In this document: positions 44,274-54,143 of the stretch, piece by piece
Layout: the number at the start of each line of letters is the position of its first letter
Numbering within the stretch: position 1 is the first letter of the stretch
Program-made: the position numbers and the translations under genes
Notes under the pieces: generated by a model
Told to the model about the DNA's origin: nothing
The model's database searches: none
What the model saw: the letters and a program-made list of their open reading frames with translations, nothing else
NCBI GenBank assembly: GCA_002843035.1
Contig: PHEV01000001.1
Coordinates: forward strand, 1-60,290
Length of the DNA: 60,290 nucleotides
Direction of reading: 5' to 3'
From: Actinobacteria bacterium HGW-Actinobacteria-5
GTDB taxonomy: Bacteria > Actinomycetota > Actinomycetes > Propionibacteriales > Propionibacteriaceae

Positions 44274-44417
44274 GTGGCCGATAAGGGGACGGTTCTCTTT
44301 TCGTCCACCGGGTGCGTCGGGAGCGGAGTGGCCGATAAGGGGACGGTTCCTTTTCCGTCCACCCAGTGCGTCGGGAGCGGAGTGGCCGAAAAGGAGAACC
44401 GTCCCCTTTCCGTCCAC
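44274..44417. repeat. REP-like repeat locus E: three-copy array, period 54
   Basis: Copies at 44274-44308 and 44328-44362 (same sense) and 44382-44417 (reverse sense), separated by two near-identical 19-nt spacers (...GTGCGTCGGGAGCGGA). Outer arms are GTGGCCGATAA or GTGGCCGAAAA and TTTCGTCCAC or TTTCCGTCCAC. It lies between gnd and larE. Confidence 0.9.
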
Positions 44418-44486
44418 GGGTCGTTGTTCCAGGCTTGACCGGGAGATCCGGATCGGGTGTTGTGGTGCGAGCATGAGGAGGTGACC

Positions 44487-45329
44487 ATGACCACGGTGTT
44501 GAGCGACGACGTCGCCGAACTGGCCGGACGGGTCGAGGCGCGGTTCGGTTCACCGGCTCGGCTGGGCGTGGCGTTCTCCGGTGGCGTCGACTCCTCGGTA
44601 CTGCTCGCCCTCGCCACGCGCGCCCTCGGACCCGACCGGACGCTGGCCATCCTGGGCGTGTCGGCGAGCCTGGCCGCGTCCGAGCGCAGGGCCGCCCACG
44701 AGGTGGCCGCCGGCATCGGCGCCCCGCTGGTCGAGCTCGCCACGCACGAGCTGGAGCGTCCGGAGTACCGGGCGAACGGTCCCGACCGCTGCTACCACTG
44801 CAAGACCGAGTTGTTCAGCCGGATCGACGACGAGGTCGCCGCCCGCTACGGCCTCACCGCGGTCGCGTACGGCGAGAACGCGGACGACGCCGTACGGCCC
44901 GACCGGCCGGGGGCGAAGGCGGCCACGAACCACCGGGTGCTGCGCCCGCTCGCCGAAGCCGGCCTGGGCAAGGCGGACGTCCGCCGCGTGGCCCGTGCGC
45001 TCGGCCTGGCGTCCGCGGACAAGCCGGCCGCGCCGTGCCTGGCGTCCCGGATCCCGCACCACGAGCCGGTGACCGCCGCGAAACTGCGCCAGATCGAGGA
45101 CGCGGAGGAGGTGCTGCACGAACTCGGCTTCACCGAGGCCCGGGTGCGCCACCACGGCGAGATCGCCCGGATCGAACTGCCCGCGGACGACCTCGTCCGC
45201 GCGGTCACCGAGCCCGTCCGGACAGCGATCCGCAGCGGCGTGCGGGCGGCCGGCTTCCGGTTCGTCAGCGTGGACCTCGCCGGCGTCCAGTCCGGTGCGT
45301 TCACGTTGCCGCTGGTGACCCGTGGCTGA
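44487..45329 (+). CDS. larE: ATP-dependent sacrificial sulfur transferase LarE
   Basis: PP-loop enzyme of 280 aa that adenylates the pincer precursor and gives it the sulfur of its own cysteine. The PP-loop SGGVDSS is at residues 31-37, CYHC at 102-105, and the sacrificial cysteine is Cys184 in APCLASRIP, in the position of Cys176 of Lactiplantibacillus LarE. GVQSGAFTLPL closes the protein. ATG 44487 follows GGAGG; an in-frame TTG ten codons earlier is not needed. It overlaps larB by 8 nt. The gene makes the cofactor for the LarA homologue at 40330. Confidence 0.95.
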   Translation: MTTVLSDDVAELAGRVEARFGSPARLGVAFSGGVDSSVLLALATRALGPDRTLAILGVSASLAASERRAAHEVAAGIGAPLVELATHELERPEYRANGPDRCYHCKTELFSRIDDEVAARYGLTAVAYGENADDAVRPDRPGAKAATNHRVLRPLAEAGLGKADVRRVARALGLASADKPAAPCLASRIPHHEPVTAAKLRQIEDAEEVLHELGFTEARVRHHGEIARIELPADDLVRAVTEPVRTAIRSGVRAAGFRFVSVDLAGVQSGAFTLPLVTRG

Positions 45330-46005
45330 CCCCGCCTGGCAGCCGCCGGAGGAGTTGCGCGCGATCGCCGACCTCGACCTCGACCGGACGCAGCGCCGCG
45401 GCTACCCGGAGGCCGTCTACTGCGAGGGCAAGACCCCCGACCAGTTGCGCACGATCGCCGCCGCCCTGCGCGAGAAGGACGCCCGCACGATCTTCACCAG
45501 GGCGGACGCCGAGCGTGCGGCCGCGATCCTGCAGGTTCTTCCGGACGCCGGCCACGATCCGGATTCCCGCCTGCTCTGGTGGCCCGCCGTCCCGCCCGAA
45601 CCGTCCGGGGGACTGGTGGTGGTGGCCGCGGCCGGCACGTCCGACCTGCCGGTGGCCCGGGAGGCCCAACGGACGGCCGAGCTGCTCGGACGCCGCACCG
45701 AGCTCGTGGCGGACGTCGGGGTGGCGGGCCTGCACCGCATCCTGCGCCGGCTCGACCTGCTGCGCAGCGCGGCGGTGGTCGTTGTCGTGGCCGGCATGGA
45801 CGGTGCCCTGCCCAGCGTGGTCGCCGGTCTGGTCAGCGCTCCGGTCGTGGCGGTGCCGACGTCGGTGGGCTACGGCGCGTCCTTCGACGGCCTGGCGGCG
45901 CTGCTCACGATGCTCAACGCCTGTGCACCCGGGGTGGCCGTGGTGAACATCGACAACGGCTTCGGCGCCGGCCACCTGGCCGCCCAGATCGCCGCCCCCC
46001 GCTGA
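45322..46005 (+). CDS. larB: Nickel-pincer cofactor biosynthesis protein LarB
   Basis: PurE-like carboxylase/hydrolase of 227 aa acting on nicotinic acid adenine dinucleotide, the first step of the nickel-pincer pathway. Features are DLDRTQRRGYPEAVYCEGKT at ~residues 19-38, the AIR-carboxylase-like core VVVAAAGTSDLPVAREAQRTA (~97) and VVVVAGMDGALPSVVAGLV (~153), and the closing NIDNGFGAGHLAA. GTG start at 45322 lies inside larE (8-nt overlap), so larE and larB are coupled. Confidence 0.94.
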   Translation: MADPAWQPPEELRAIADLDLDRTQRRGYPEAVYCEGKTPDQLRTIAAALREKDARTIFTRADAERAAAILQVLPDAGHDPDSRLLWWPAVPPEPSGGLVVVAAAGTSDLPVAREAQRTAELLGRRTELVADVGVAGLHRILRRLDLLRSAAVVVVVAGMDGALPSVVAGLVSAPVVAVPTSVGYGASFDGLAALLTMLNACAPGVAVVNIDNGFGAGHLAAQIAAPR

Positions 46006-46042
46006 GCGCGACTCCACTCGCCGCCTTCATGCGCGAGCGCGG

Positions 46043-46273
46043 GTGGCCGATAAGGGGACGGTTCTCGTTTCCGTCCATCTGGCCCGAGTGGACGGAAAGG
46101 GGACGGTTCTCGTTTCCGTCCATCTGGCCCGAGTGGACGGAAAGGGGACGGTTCTCGTTTCCGTCCACCCCTACCAGTTGGGGTGGGTGCCGTCGTGGAC
46201 CGCAAGAGGAACCGTCCCCTTATCGGCCAGAGGAACCGTCCCCTTATCGGCCAACCGTCCCGTTACCGTCCAC
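46043..46273. repeat. REP-like repeat locus F: three-copy array (period 45) plus inverted copies
   Basis: Forward copies at 46043, 46088 and 46133, each about 35 nt, separated by the identical 10-nt spacer TCTGGCCCGA. Then comes a reverse-sense copy at 46195-46229, a copy lacking its left arm at 46229-46253, and a fragment at 46254-46273. It fills the gap between larB and the convergent larC. Confidence 0.9.
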
Positions 46274-46289
46274 TCGTCCCAGCGCAGGC

Positions 46290-47507
46290 TCAGGGCAGCG
46301 GCGAACCCACCATGTACCCGGCGGCGGCCGCCGCCCGTGCGGCCAGCCCGAGGGCAGCGCGCTGGGTGGTCCCGCGAACCCGGGCCAGCGTGGCCACGTC
46401 CGCGAACTCCGGGGTCGCGCTCGTGACCAAGTCGCCACGAAGGCCGAGCTTGACCCGCACCGGCACGCCGTCCACCTCGACGCGCACCTCGGTCCGTGCC
46501 AGGGCCGTCCGCGTCACCGCAATGCGCCGGACGCCAAGGGTCGGCACCAGCTCGAACACGAGCGACTCCAGGGCGTCCGCGTCCGGTGGGACGGAGAGCA
46601 CGCTGAGCGTGTGCGCGGGACGCCCCTTCTTCATCAGGATCGGCGTGAGCCAGGCGTCGGCCGCGCCCGCATCCATGAGAGACGCGAGGACGCCCGGCCA
46701 CAGGCGCGGGTCGAGGTCGTCGACGTTCGTCTCGAGCAGGACCATCGTGGAGGCGGCCTCGGCGTCCCCGCGCGCACCGAGAACCACCCGCACGATGTTG
46801 GGCCGGCCCTCGACGTCGCGGGTGCCGGCGCCCACGCCGACCGCATCCGGGACGAGCTCGGGCAAGTCCTCGCAGCGCTCCGCCAGCGCGCGAACCAGCG
46901 CCATGCCGGTCGGCGTGGCCAGCTCGCCCTCGCCCCCGGAACGAACCCGCCAGCCGAGTGCGAGCTCGGCCACCGCGGGCACGGGGACGGGGATCAGCCC
47001 GTGCGCGGCGTGCACCGCCCCTGAGCCGAGCGCGACGGGCCCGGCGCTGACGGACGCGACGCCGAGGTCCTCCAGGGCCGCGCAGACGCCGACCACGTCG
47101 GCGATCGAGTCCCAGGCCCCGACCTCGTGAAAGTGCACCTGGTCAGGGTCGATGCCGTGCGCGCGACCTTCGGCCGCAGCCAGGGCCGCGAAGGTGTCGT
47201 GGGCACGGATCCGGACGCGGTCGGGCAGTGGGGCGGACGCCAGCATCTCCCGGATGTCGCTCCAGTGCCGGTGGTCGGGGCTCTCCACCAGCGGGGTGAC
47301 CTCCACCTTGGTGGCACGCTGGCCCGCGCGCCGCACCTCGCGCGTGCTCAGTGCCACGGTGCCGGGCGCGACCGCATCCACGGCCGCGGCCACCCGAGCG
47401 AGATCCGCGCCGGCGTCCACGAGGGCGCCGAGCAGCATGTCCCCGGCCACGCCGGCCGAGGCGTCGATCCACGCGTGGCGTGGTGGTCCGGTGACTGCGT
47501 TGCTCAC
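46290..47507 (-). CDS. larC: Nickel-pincer cofactor nickel insertase LarC
   Basis: CTP-dependent cyclometallase of 405 aa that puts nickel into the pincer cofactor. The N-terminus has WIDASAGVAGDMLLGALVDAGA. The metal-binding HFHEVGAWDSIADVVG is at ~residue 130, and the C-terminal half has LLETNVDDLDPRLWPGVL and ILMKKGRPAHTLSVL. In Lactiplantibacillus the gene is split into larC1/larC2 with a programmed frameshift; here it is one continuous frame. GTG start at 47507; a longer open frame to 48404 is not homologous. Convergent with larE-larB across repeat locus F. Confidence 0.94.
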   Translation of the reverse strand: MSNAVTGPPRHAWIDASAGVAGDMLLGALVDAGADLARVAAAVDAVAPGTVALSTREVRRAGQRATKVEVTPLVESPDHRHWSDIREMLASAPLPDRVRIRAHDTFAALAAAEGRAHGIDPDQVHFHEVGAWDSIADVVGVCAALEDLGVASVSAGPVALGSGAVHAAHGLIPVPVPAVAELALGWRVRSGGEGELATPTGMALVRALAERCEDLPELVPDAVGVGAGTRDVEGRPNIVRVVLGARGDAEAASTMVLLETNVDDLDPRLWPGVLASLMDAGAADAWLTPILMKKGRPAHTLSVLSVPPDADALESLVFELVPTLGVRRIAVTRTALARTEVRVEVDGVPVRVKLGLRGDLVTSATPEFADVATLARVRGTTQRAALGLAARAAAAAGYMVGSPLP

Positions 47508-47633
47508 CCGCGCACGATACTTCCTGACCTGTCCCGACTTCCCGATCCGTCCCACGCGCGGCAACGGCGGCGGGCCCGGTCGCGTGGGTACGGCATGGCG
47601 ACAGCGGCGGACGTCCCGGGCTACGGTCGAGGC

Positions 47634-48143
47634 ATGCACAGGGTCCGGTCGCAGGCGGTGGGTCTCGCGCTGATCGCCGGCCTCGGTCTCGGGGTGGCCG
47701 GCTGCAGCGTGCCGTCGGGGTGGACCGGCGGAAGCCTGCCCGCATCGTCGGCGCCGTCCCGGTCGTCGGCGTCCGGGGCATCGCCGGCCGCCGCGGGGAC
47801 GGCGAGCGCGAGCCCGTCCGTCACCCCTTCGCCGACCACAGTGCAGGAACTGTGCGCGGCCGCCCTGCCCGACCGGACGCTGCTCGGCTGGGGAGCGGGC
47901 ACGGTCGGTGACTTCCGCGACTACAACTACGGCCCGCCCAGGCACAAGCCGCCGCTCGCCAAGGCCTTCCCGGGCGCCGCCGCCGACGTGGCGGGAGCCT
48001 GGTGCGCCACCCGGGCGGCGAAGCAGGCGACCGCCTGGTGGGCCGTGGTGTGGCAGCGGACGCCGCGGCGCGCGATCACGATCGTCGGCCCGGGTGAGGG
48101 CACCCATCTCGGGGAGATTTCCGGCCCGCCGGCGGTGCCGTGA
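47634..48143 (+). CDS. Putative secreted lipoprotein, unknown function
   Basis: A 169-aa protein with a lipoprotein signal peptide: basic MHRVRSQ, hydrophobic core and the lipobox GVAGC (~residue 22). A ~45-residue Ser/Ala/Pro-rich linker follows, then a ~95-residue domain with two cysteines (ELCAAALPDR and GAWCATRAA), which may form a disulfide. I do not recognise the domain. ATG 47634 is preceded by GGTCGAGG. It lies alone between larC (divergent, 126 bp) and gyrB. Confidence 0.7.
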   Translation: MHRVRSQAVGLALIAGLGLGVAGCSVPSGWTGGSLPASSAPSRSSASGASPAAAGTASASPSVTPSPTTVQELCAAALPDRTLLGWGAGTVGDFRDYNYGPPRHKPPLAKAFPGAAADVAGAWCATRAAKQATAWWAVVWQRTPRRAITIVGPGEGTHLGEISGPPAVP

Positions 48144-48442
48144 CGCGATCTGGCCACGCAACGTGTCCCGATCGTCCCCGCTGTCACACCCCGCAGCTTC
48201 CGTGGCCGGATTACGACATCGGGAAACGGCCCATCTGGCCGTCTGGGGGCCCCATACGCATATCCGACCTTGGCTGAGCCCCCGCGAGGCGCTCCGAAAC
48301 GCCAATCCGGGCCGCTGAGGACCACATGATGGGCCCGGGAACCCCGGAATTCGGGGGTGATCGGCTAGACTATGTCCGTTCTGGAGCGTGCCGCCACTGA
48401 CCATCGGTAGGTGGCGCTTTCTTACGTCCGAAAGGTTCCGCG
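48144..48442. promoter_or_regulatory. gyrB leader and promoter region
   Basis: 299 bp without a gene. A -10-like TAGACT is at 48366-48371 with no clear -35. Downstream, in the likely leader, is an inverted repeat CGCCAC...GTGGCG (about 48392-48416). Confidence 0.4.
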
Positions 48443-50464
48443 TTGACTGACGAGTCCAGCCCCGCTGTGTCCGCAGCTGAGGCCGCGCACGTCGCTGAGG
48501 GCAGTTACGACGCCTCAGCGATCACCGTTCTGGAGGGCCTGGAGGCGGTCCGCAAGCGTCCCGGCATGTACATCGGCTCCACCGGAGAGCGGGGCCTGCA
48601 CCACCTGGTCTACGAGGTGGTCGACAACGCCGTCGACGAGGCGCTCGCCGGCTACTGCGACGCGATCCTGGTCGAGCTGCTGGACGGGGGCGGCGTCCGG
48701 GTCACCGACAACGGCCGCGGCATCCCGGTCAAGGAGCACCCCAAGGAGAAGATCTCCGCGCTCACCGTGGCCCTGACCATGCTGCACGCCGGTGGCAAGT
48801 TCGGCGACGGCGGCTACAAGGTGTCCGGAGGCCTGCACGGCGTCGGCGTCTCCGTGGTGAACGCACTGTCCGACTCGCTGACCGTCGATGCGCTGCGGGA
48901 CGGCTACCACTGGCGGCAGAGCTTCAGCCTCGGCGACCCGGTCGGTCCGCTGGAGCAACTGGAGGCGACCTCCGCCACCGGCACGATCGTCACCTTCTAC
49001 GCCAGCCCGACCATCTTCGAGACCACCACCTACTCCTACGAGACGCTGGTCACGCGGTTCCGGGAGATGGCGTTCCTGAACAAGGGACTGAAGATCACCA
49101 TCGTCGACCGGCGCGCGGAGACCGCTTCGCTCGACGACGACGATGCGCTGGACGAGGCACCGCGCATCCGCGAGCAGACCTTCCAGTACGCGGACGGCCT
49201 GATCGACTACGTGAAGTACCTGACCGGCAGCAAGGAAACGATCCACCCGAACGTGATCGCGATCGATGCGGCCTCGGACGAGCAGAAGATGAGCCTCGAG
49301 GTCGCGATGCAGTGGAACACCTCGTTCAACGAGAGCGTCCACACCTTCGCGAACACGATCAACACCCACGAGGGCGGCACCCACGAGGAGGGCTTCCGCG
49401 CCGCGCTGACCAACACGGTGAACAAGTGGGGCGAGACCTGGGGGATGATCAAGAAGAAGGAGGACCGGGTCTCCGGCGACGACATCCGCGAGGGCCTGAC
49501 CGCGATCATCTCGGTGAAGCTGGCCGAACCGCAGTTCGAGGGCCAGACCAAGACCAAGCTGGGCAACACCGAGGCACGCTCGTTCGTGCAGAAGGTGGTC
49601 AACGACCTGCTCGGTGACTGGTTCGAGAAGAACCCGAACGACGGCAAGGACATCGTCCGCAAGGCACAGGCCGCCGCCACCGCCCGCGTCGCAGCCCGCA
49701 AGGCGCGCGACCTGGCCCGCAGCCGCAAGGGCCTGCTCAACAAGGGCCAGTACGGCAAGCTCTCCGACTGCTCGTCCACCGAGCCCGCCGAGTGTGAGGT
49801 GTTCATCGTCGAGGGCGACTCCGCCGGCGGCTCCGCGAAGGGCGGACGCGACCCGCGCACGCAGGCGATCCTGCCGATCCGCGGCAAGATCCTGAACGTC
49901 GAGAAGGCCCGCCTGGACAAGATCCTGCAGAACAAGGAGGTCGAGGCCATCTTCAACACCCTCGGCACCGGGGTGCAGGACGACTTCGACGTGGACAAGC
50001 TGCGCTACCACAAGATCGTGCTGATGGCGGACGCCGACGTGGACGGCGCGCACATCCGCACGCTGCTGCTGACGCTGCTGTTCCGGTTCATGAAGCCGCT
50101 GATCAACGGCGGTTTCGTGTACCTCGCGCAGCCGCCGCTGTTCCGGCTGCGCTGGACGAATGCCGCGCACGAGCTGGCCTACTCCGACGCCGAGCGGGAC
50201 GCGATGCGCGACGCCGGGCTGGCGCGGGGACTGAAGCTGCCCAACGTGAACCCGATCCAGCGTTACAAGGGCCTCGGCGAGATGGACGCCGGCGACCTGT
50301 GGGACACCACGATGGATCCGGAGAAGCGGGCCCTGCTCCAGGTGACCCTGGAGGACGCGGCCGCCGCCGACGAGATGTTCACGATCCTGATGGGGGAGGA
50401 CGTCGAGCAGCGCCGCAGCTTCATCCAGCGCAACGCCAAGGACGTCCGTTTCCTCGACATCTGA
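48443..50464 (+). CDS. gyrB: DNA gyrase subunit B
   Basis: ATPase subunit of gyrase, 673 aa. The GHKL ATPase domain has [19 protein letters not shown] (~residue 28), [14 protein letters not shown] and [14 protein letters not shown]. The TOPRIM domain has the [14 protein letters not shown] block (~residue 455) and the metal-binding DADVDGAHI (~530). The C-terminus [13 protein letters not shown] is standard. TTG start at 48443 has GAAAGG 7 nt upstream. It is 35 bp from gyrA. The gene is normally close to recF/DUF721; here 14 kb lies between. Confidence 0.97.
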   Translation: MTDESSPAVSAAEAAHVAEGSYDASAITVLEGLEAVRKRPGMYIGSTGERGLHHLVYEVVDNAVDEALAGYCDAILVELLDGGGVRVTDNGRGIPVKEHPKEKISALTVALTMLHAGGKFGDGGYKVSGGLHGVGVSVVNALSDSLTVDALRDGYHWRQSFSLGDPVGPLEQLEATSATGTIVTFYASPTIFETTTYSYETLVTRFREMAFLNKGLKITIVDRRAETASLDDDDALDEAPRIREQTFQYADGLIDYVKYLTGSKETIHPNVIAIDAASDEQKMSLEVAMQWNTSFNESVHTFANTINTHEGGTHEEGFRAALTNTVNKWGETWGMIKKKEDRVSGDDIREGLTAIISVKLAEPQFEGQTKTKLGNTEARSFVQKVVNDLLGDWFEKNPNDGKDIVRKAQAAATARVAARKARDLARSRKGLLNKGQYGKLSDCSSTEPAECEVFIVEGDSAGGSAKGGRDPRTQAILPIRGKILNVEKARLDKILQNKEVEAIFNTLGTGVQDDFDVDKLRYHKIVLMADADVDGAHIRTLLLTLLFRFMKPLINGGFVYLAQPPLFRLRWTNAAHELAYSDAERDAMRDAGLARGLKLPNVNPIQRYKGLGEMDAGDLWDTTMDPEKRALLQVTLEDAAAADEMFTILMGEDVEQRRSFIQRNAKDVRFLDI

Positions 50465-50499
50465 GCCGCACCAACGATCTGCGAAGTAGGAGAACCTGA

Positions 50500-53151
50500 A
50501 TGACTGACGGTCCCGACGAACCGACGGACGTCGAAACGCAGGCGCCCGAGGACGAGCAGGCGCTCGCCCCCACGATGGCGAAGACGGAGGAGATCGACCT
50601 CCAGGTGGAGGTGCAGCGCTCCTACCTCGACTACGCGATGAGCGTGATCGTGGGACGCGCGCTGCCCGATGTCCGCGACGGCCTCAAGCCGGTGCACCGC
50701 CGCGTCCTCTATGCGATGTACGACGGCGGCTACCGTCCCGACCGCGGCTGGAACAAGTGCTCCCGCGTGGTCGGCGAGGTGATGGGTCTGTACCACCCGC
50801 ACGGCGACTCGGCGATCTACGACACCCTGGTGCGCCTGGCGCAGCCGTGGGTGATGCGGCACCAGCTGGTGGCCGGCCAGGGCAACTTCGGCTCGCCCGG
50901 CAACGACCCCGCGGCCGCGATGCGGTACACCGAGTGCAAGATGGCGCCGCTGGCCATGGAGATGGTCCGCGACATCACCGAGAACACGGTCGACTTCACG
51001 CCGAACTACGACAACCGCGAGATGGAGCCGACGGTGCTGCCGGCGCGGTTCCCGAACCTGCTGGTGAACGGCTCGACCGGGATCGCGGTCGGCATGGCGA
51101 CCAACATTCCGACGCACAACCTGCGCGAAGTGGCCTCCGCCGTGCAGTGGGCGCTGGAGCACCCGGAGGCGTCCAAGGAGGAGCTGCTCGAGGCGGCCAT
51201 GGAGCGGATCCAGGGCCCCGACTTCCCCAACGGCGCGCTGATCGTGGGCCGCAAGGGCATCGAGGACGCGTACCGCACCGGGCGCGGCTCGGTGATCATG
51301 CGGGCGGTCATCGACATCGAGGAGGACCGCAACGGGCGTACCCAGCTGGTCGTCACCGAGTTGCCGCACATGTGCAACCCCGACAACCTCGCGGTGAAGA
51401 TCGCCGAGCTGGTGAACGCGGGCCGGCTGACCGGTATCGCGGACATCCGCGACGACTCGTCCGCCCGCACCGGGCAGCGGCTGGTGATCGTACTGAAGCG
51501 TGACGCCCAGCCGCGCGTGGTGATGAACAACCTGTACAAGCACACCCAGCTGCAGGACACCTTCGGGTGCAACATGCTGGCGCTGGTCGACGAGGTTCCG
51601 CGCACGCTGCGGCTGGACCAGTTCATCAGCCACTGGATCAAGCACCAGATCCTGGTCATCCAGCGGCGCACGGCCTACCGGCTGCAGGAGGCGGAGAAGA
51701 GGGCGCACCTGGACCGGGGACTCGTCCTGGCGCTGAACCGGCTGGATGAGGTGCTGGCGCTGATTCGCGCTTCCCGCACTGCTGACGCGGCGCGCGAAGG
51801 CCTGAAGGATCTGCTCGGCATCGACGACGACCAGGCGCTGCACATCCTGAACACCCAGCTGCGCCGGCTGGCGGCGATGGAGATCGAGCAGATCATCGCC
51901 CGGCTGGCCGAGATCGAGGCCGTGATCGAGGACCTGAAGGACATCCTGGCCAGGCCGGAGCGTCAGCGGCAGATCGTCAGTACCGAGCTGGCCGAGATCG
52001 TCGACAAGTACGGCGACGAGCGGCGCACCCGGATCATCGCGGCCGACGGCGACCTGTCCGACGAGGACTTCATCCCCGACGACGACATGGTGGTCACGAT
52101 CACCCGCGGCGGTTATGCGAAGCGGACCCGCACCGACCTCTACCGCACCCAGAAGCGGGGCGGCAAGGGCGTGCGCGGCGCCACGCTGAGGGTCGACGAC
52201 GAGGTGGATCACCTCTTCGCCACGACCAACCACCATTGGATCCTGTTCTTCACGAACCTCGGCCGGGTGTACCGGGCGAAGGTGTGGCAGCTGCCGGAGG
52301 CGGGCCGGGACGCCAAGGGCGGCCATGTGGCCGGCCTGCTCAGCTTCCTGCCGGACGAGCGGATCGCGGAAGTGCTCACGCTGCGCACCTACGACGATGC
52401 GCCGTACCTGTTGCTGGCCACGCGCAACGGCCTGGTGAAGAAGACCGACCTGCGGGCGTACGACTCGCCGCGTCAGGCGGGCGTGATCGCGGTGAACTTC
52501 CGGGAGCCCGACGACGAACTGATTGGTGCGGCGTTGTGCTCGCCGGTGGACGACGTGCTGCTCGTTTCGAAGAAGGGGCAGGCCATCCGGTTCGCTGCGG
52601 ACGACGAGCAGCTGCGTCCGATGGGTCGGGCGACGTCGGGTGTCACCGGAATGAAGTTCCGGGACGGGGACGCCCTGCTGAGCATGTCGGTGATCAACGC
52701 GGACATGCCGGAGGACGATCGCTACGTGTTCACGGTGACCGACGGTGGCTTCGCGAAGCGCACGGCGGTGAGTCAGTACCGCCAGCAGGGCCGCGGCGGC
52801 CTGGGCATCAAGGCGATGAAGCTCAACGAGGATCGTGGCTCGCTGGTCGGCGGACTGGTCGTGCAGGAGTCGGACGAGGTGATCGCGATCAAGGTGAGCG
52901 GCCAGATCACGCGTTCGGCGGTCGCAGAAGTGCCGGCGAAGGGGCGTGACACGATGGGCGTGAAGTTCGTCGGGGTGTCCGGGGAGGACGCGGTCTCGGT
53001 GATCGCTCTCAACCCGGAGTCGAGCGCTGAGGACGCGGAGCTCGAACCGATTGAGCCGGGTGTGGTGCCGGAGGGTACCGTTGACACCCAGAAGCCTGAG
53101 GCGGCGACAGCTGCTGACCACGCAACTGCCGAGGAGGAACAGGGTGACTGA
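50500..53151 (+). CDS. gyrA: DNA gyrase subunit A
   Basis: Breakage-reunion subunit of gyrase, 883 aa. The catalytic tyrosine lies in MRYTECKMA (~residue 146). The quinolone-resistance region reads [19 protein letters not shown], with Ser and Asp at the two main resistance positions, so it is of the sensitive type. The C-terminal half holds the six-bladed DNA-wrapping domain with the GyrA box QKRGGKG. The first ~30 residues are an acidic extension. ATG 50500 follows AGGAG. It overlaps the DUF3566 gene by 8 nt. Confidence 0.97.
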   Translation: MTDGPDEPTDVETQAPEDEQALAPTMAKTEEIDLQVEVQRSYLDYAMSVIVGRALPDVRDGLKPVHRRVLYAMYDGGYRPDRGWNKCSRVVGEVMGLYHPHGDSAIYDTLVRLAQPWVMRHQLVAGQGNFGSPGNDPAAAMRYTECKMAPLAMEMVRDITENTVDFTPNYDNREMEPTVLPARFPNLLVNGSTGIAVGMATNIPTHNLREVASAVQWALEHPEASKEELLEAAMERIQGPDFPNGALIVGRKGIEDAYRTGRGSVIMRAVIDIEEDRNGRTQLVVTELPHMCNPDNLAVKIAELVNAGRLTGIADIRDDSSARTGQRLVIVLKRDAQPRVVMNNLYKHTQLQDTFGCNMLALVDEVPRTLRLDQFISHWIKHQILVIQRRTAYRLQEAEKRAHLDRGLVLALNRLDEVLALIRASRTADAAREGLKDLLGIDDDQALHILNTQLRRLAAMEIEQIIARLAEIEAVIEDLKDILARPERQRQIVSTELAEIVDKYGDERRTRIIAADGDLSDEDFIPDDDMVVTITRGGYAKRTRTDLYRTQKRGGKGVRGATLRVDDEVDHLFATTNHHWILFFTNLGRVYRAKVWQLPEAGRDAKGGHVAGLLSFLPDERIAEVLTLRTYDDAPYLLLATRNGLVKKTDLRAYDSPRQAGVIAVNFREPDDELIGAALCSPVDDVLLVSKKGQAIRFAADDEQLRPMGRATSGVTGMKFRDGDALLSMSVINADMPEDDRYVFTVTDGGFAKRTAVSQYRQQGRGGLGIKAMKLNEDRGSLVGGLVVQESDEVIAIKVSGQITRSAVAEVPAKGRDTMGVKFVGVSGEDAVSVIALNPESSAEDAELEPIEPGVVPEGTVDTQKPEAATAADHATAEEEQGD

Positions 53152-54040
53152 GGGACAGGGCACTGCCCCGAGCGGGGTCGAGCAGGGTCCCGAGCCGCAG
53201 TGGAGGGTCGAGGGCGCAGAATCGTATGGCGACGGAGGTCTGGGCGACACGGTCGTCCGGATCCCGAGGATCACCGATGACGGTCACACGCCCGAGCTGC
53301 CGACGCCGCCGAGACCGCGATCGACGCGGCGGCGGAGCGGGCGAGGCTCGGCGTCGACCGCCGACAGCGCGCCCACCGGAACCCAGCCGAAGGTGGTCGA
53401 GCCGGTGAAGAGCGCTCCGGCAGCCCCGAGCGGGCCGGCTCCCGTGAAGCCGGCGAGCCCGGCTCCGGCAGCCGTGGCCGCCGCGGCTCCTGCCCCGGTG
53501 ACGCAGCCCGCCCCGACCCTCGCGCCGCCGTCCCCCTTCGCTGATCCCGGCCCGGCGTTCGCACCGACGGCTTTCGTCCCCACCGCCTACGCCGAACCGG
53601 CCGCTGTCGCGGCCCCGGCGGCGGCCGCTGCTGCGGCCGGGCGGCCGAAGGTGTCCGGCCTGAGGCGAACCCGGAAGGCGCGGTTGCGGCTGTCCCGGGT
53701 CGACCCGTGGTCGGTGATGAAGACGTCGTTCCTGTTCTCGATCGCGTTCGGGATCATGTTCTGGGTCGCGGTCTCGGTGGTCTGGACCGTGATCATCAAC
53801 TCGGGGCTCTTCGACCTGATCAACAAGCAGATCGTGGATCTGATCGCGAGCCCGACGAGCACCCAGAGTAGTTTCCGCATCGAGGACTACATCAGCACGA
53901 ACAAGGTGCTCGGCGTGACCGCGCTGCTGGCCGTGATCAACGTGGTGATCTCCACGGCCCTCGGGACGCTGACCGCGTTCCTCTACAACCTGAGCGCGAA
54001 CATCCTCGGCGGCCTGGAACTCACCCTCGCCGAGGACTGA
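53144..54040 (+). CDS. DUF3566 domain membrane protein
   Basis: A 298-aa protein always found after gyrA in actinobacteria. The first ~190 residues are Pro/Ala-rich and likely disordered. The conserved domain is at ~195-298: [20 protein letters not shown], two membrane spans ([19 protein letters not shown] and [20 protein letters not shown]), and the ending [17 protein letters not shown]. The function is not settled. GTG 53144 overlaps gyrA by 8 nt; the longer frame upstream is gyrA sequence in another phase. Confidence 0.92.
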   Translation: MTEGQGTAPSGVEQGPEPQWRVEGAESYGDGGLGDTVVRIPRITDDGHTPELPTPPRPRSTRRRSGRGSASTADSAPTGTQPKVVEPVKSAPAAPSGPAPVKPASPAPAAVAAAAPAPVTQPAPTLAPPSPFADPGPAFAPTAFVPTAYAEPAAVAAPAAAAAAAGRPKVSGLRRTRKARLRLSRVDPWSVMKTSFLFSIAFGIMFWVAVSVVWTVIINSGLFDLINKQIVDLIASPTSTQSSFRIEDYISTNKVLGVTALLAVINVVISTALGTLTAFLYNLSANILGGLELTLAED

Positions 54041-54143
54041 GTCGAGCGGCGTCCGGAATCGGTCGGATCCGTCCATCGCGACCCGCCAAGTTGAGCCGCC
54101 CGGACGGAGTCGGTAACGTATCCTCTCGCGTGCAACGCGGTGC

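Noticed and set aside
44274-46273. CRISPR-like arrays (35-nt repeats with 10- or 19-nt spacers)
   Set aside because: The spacers are identical within each locus and much too short, the repeats are imperfect palindromes also found singly elsewhere, and no cas gene is present.
46290-48404. LarC extended to 704 codons
   Set aside because: The extra 300 residues lie antisense to the lipoprotein gene and precede the conserved LarC N-terminus.
50500-53151. Fluoroquinolone-resistance substitutions in GyrA
   Set aside because: The resistance-determining region has Ser and Asp at the two main positions, the sensitive type.
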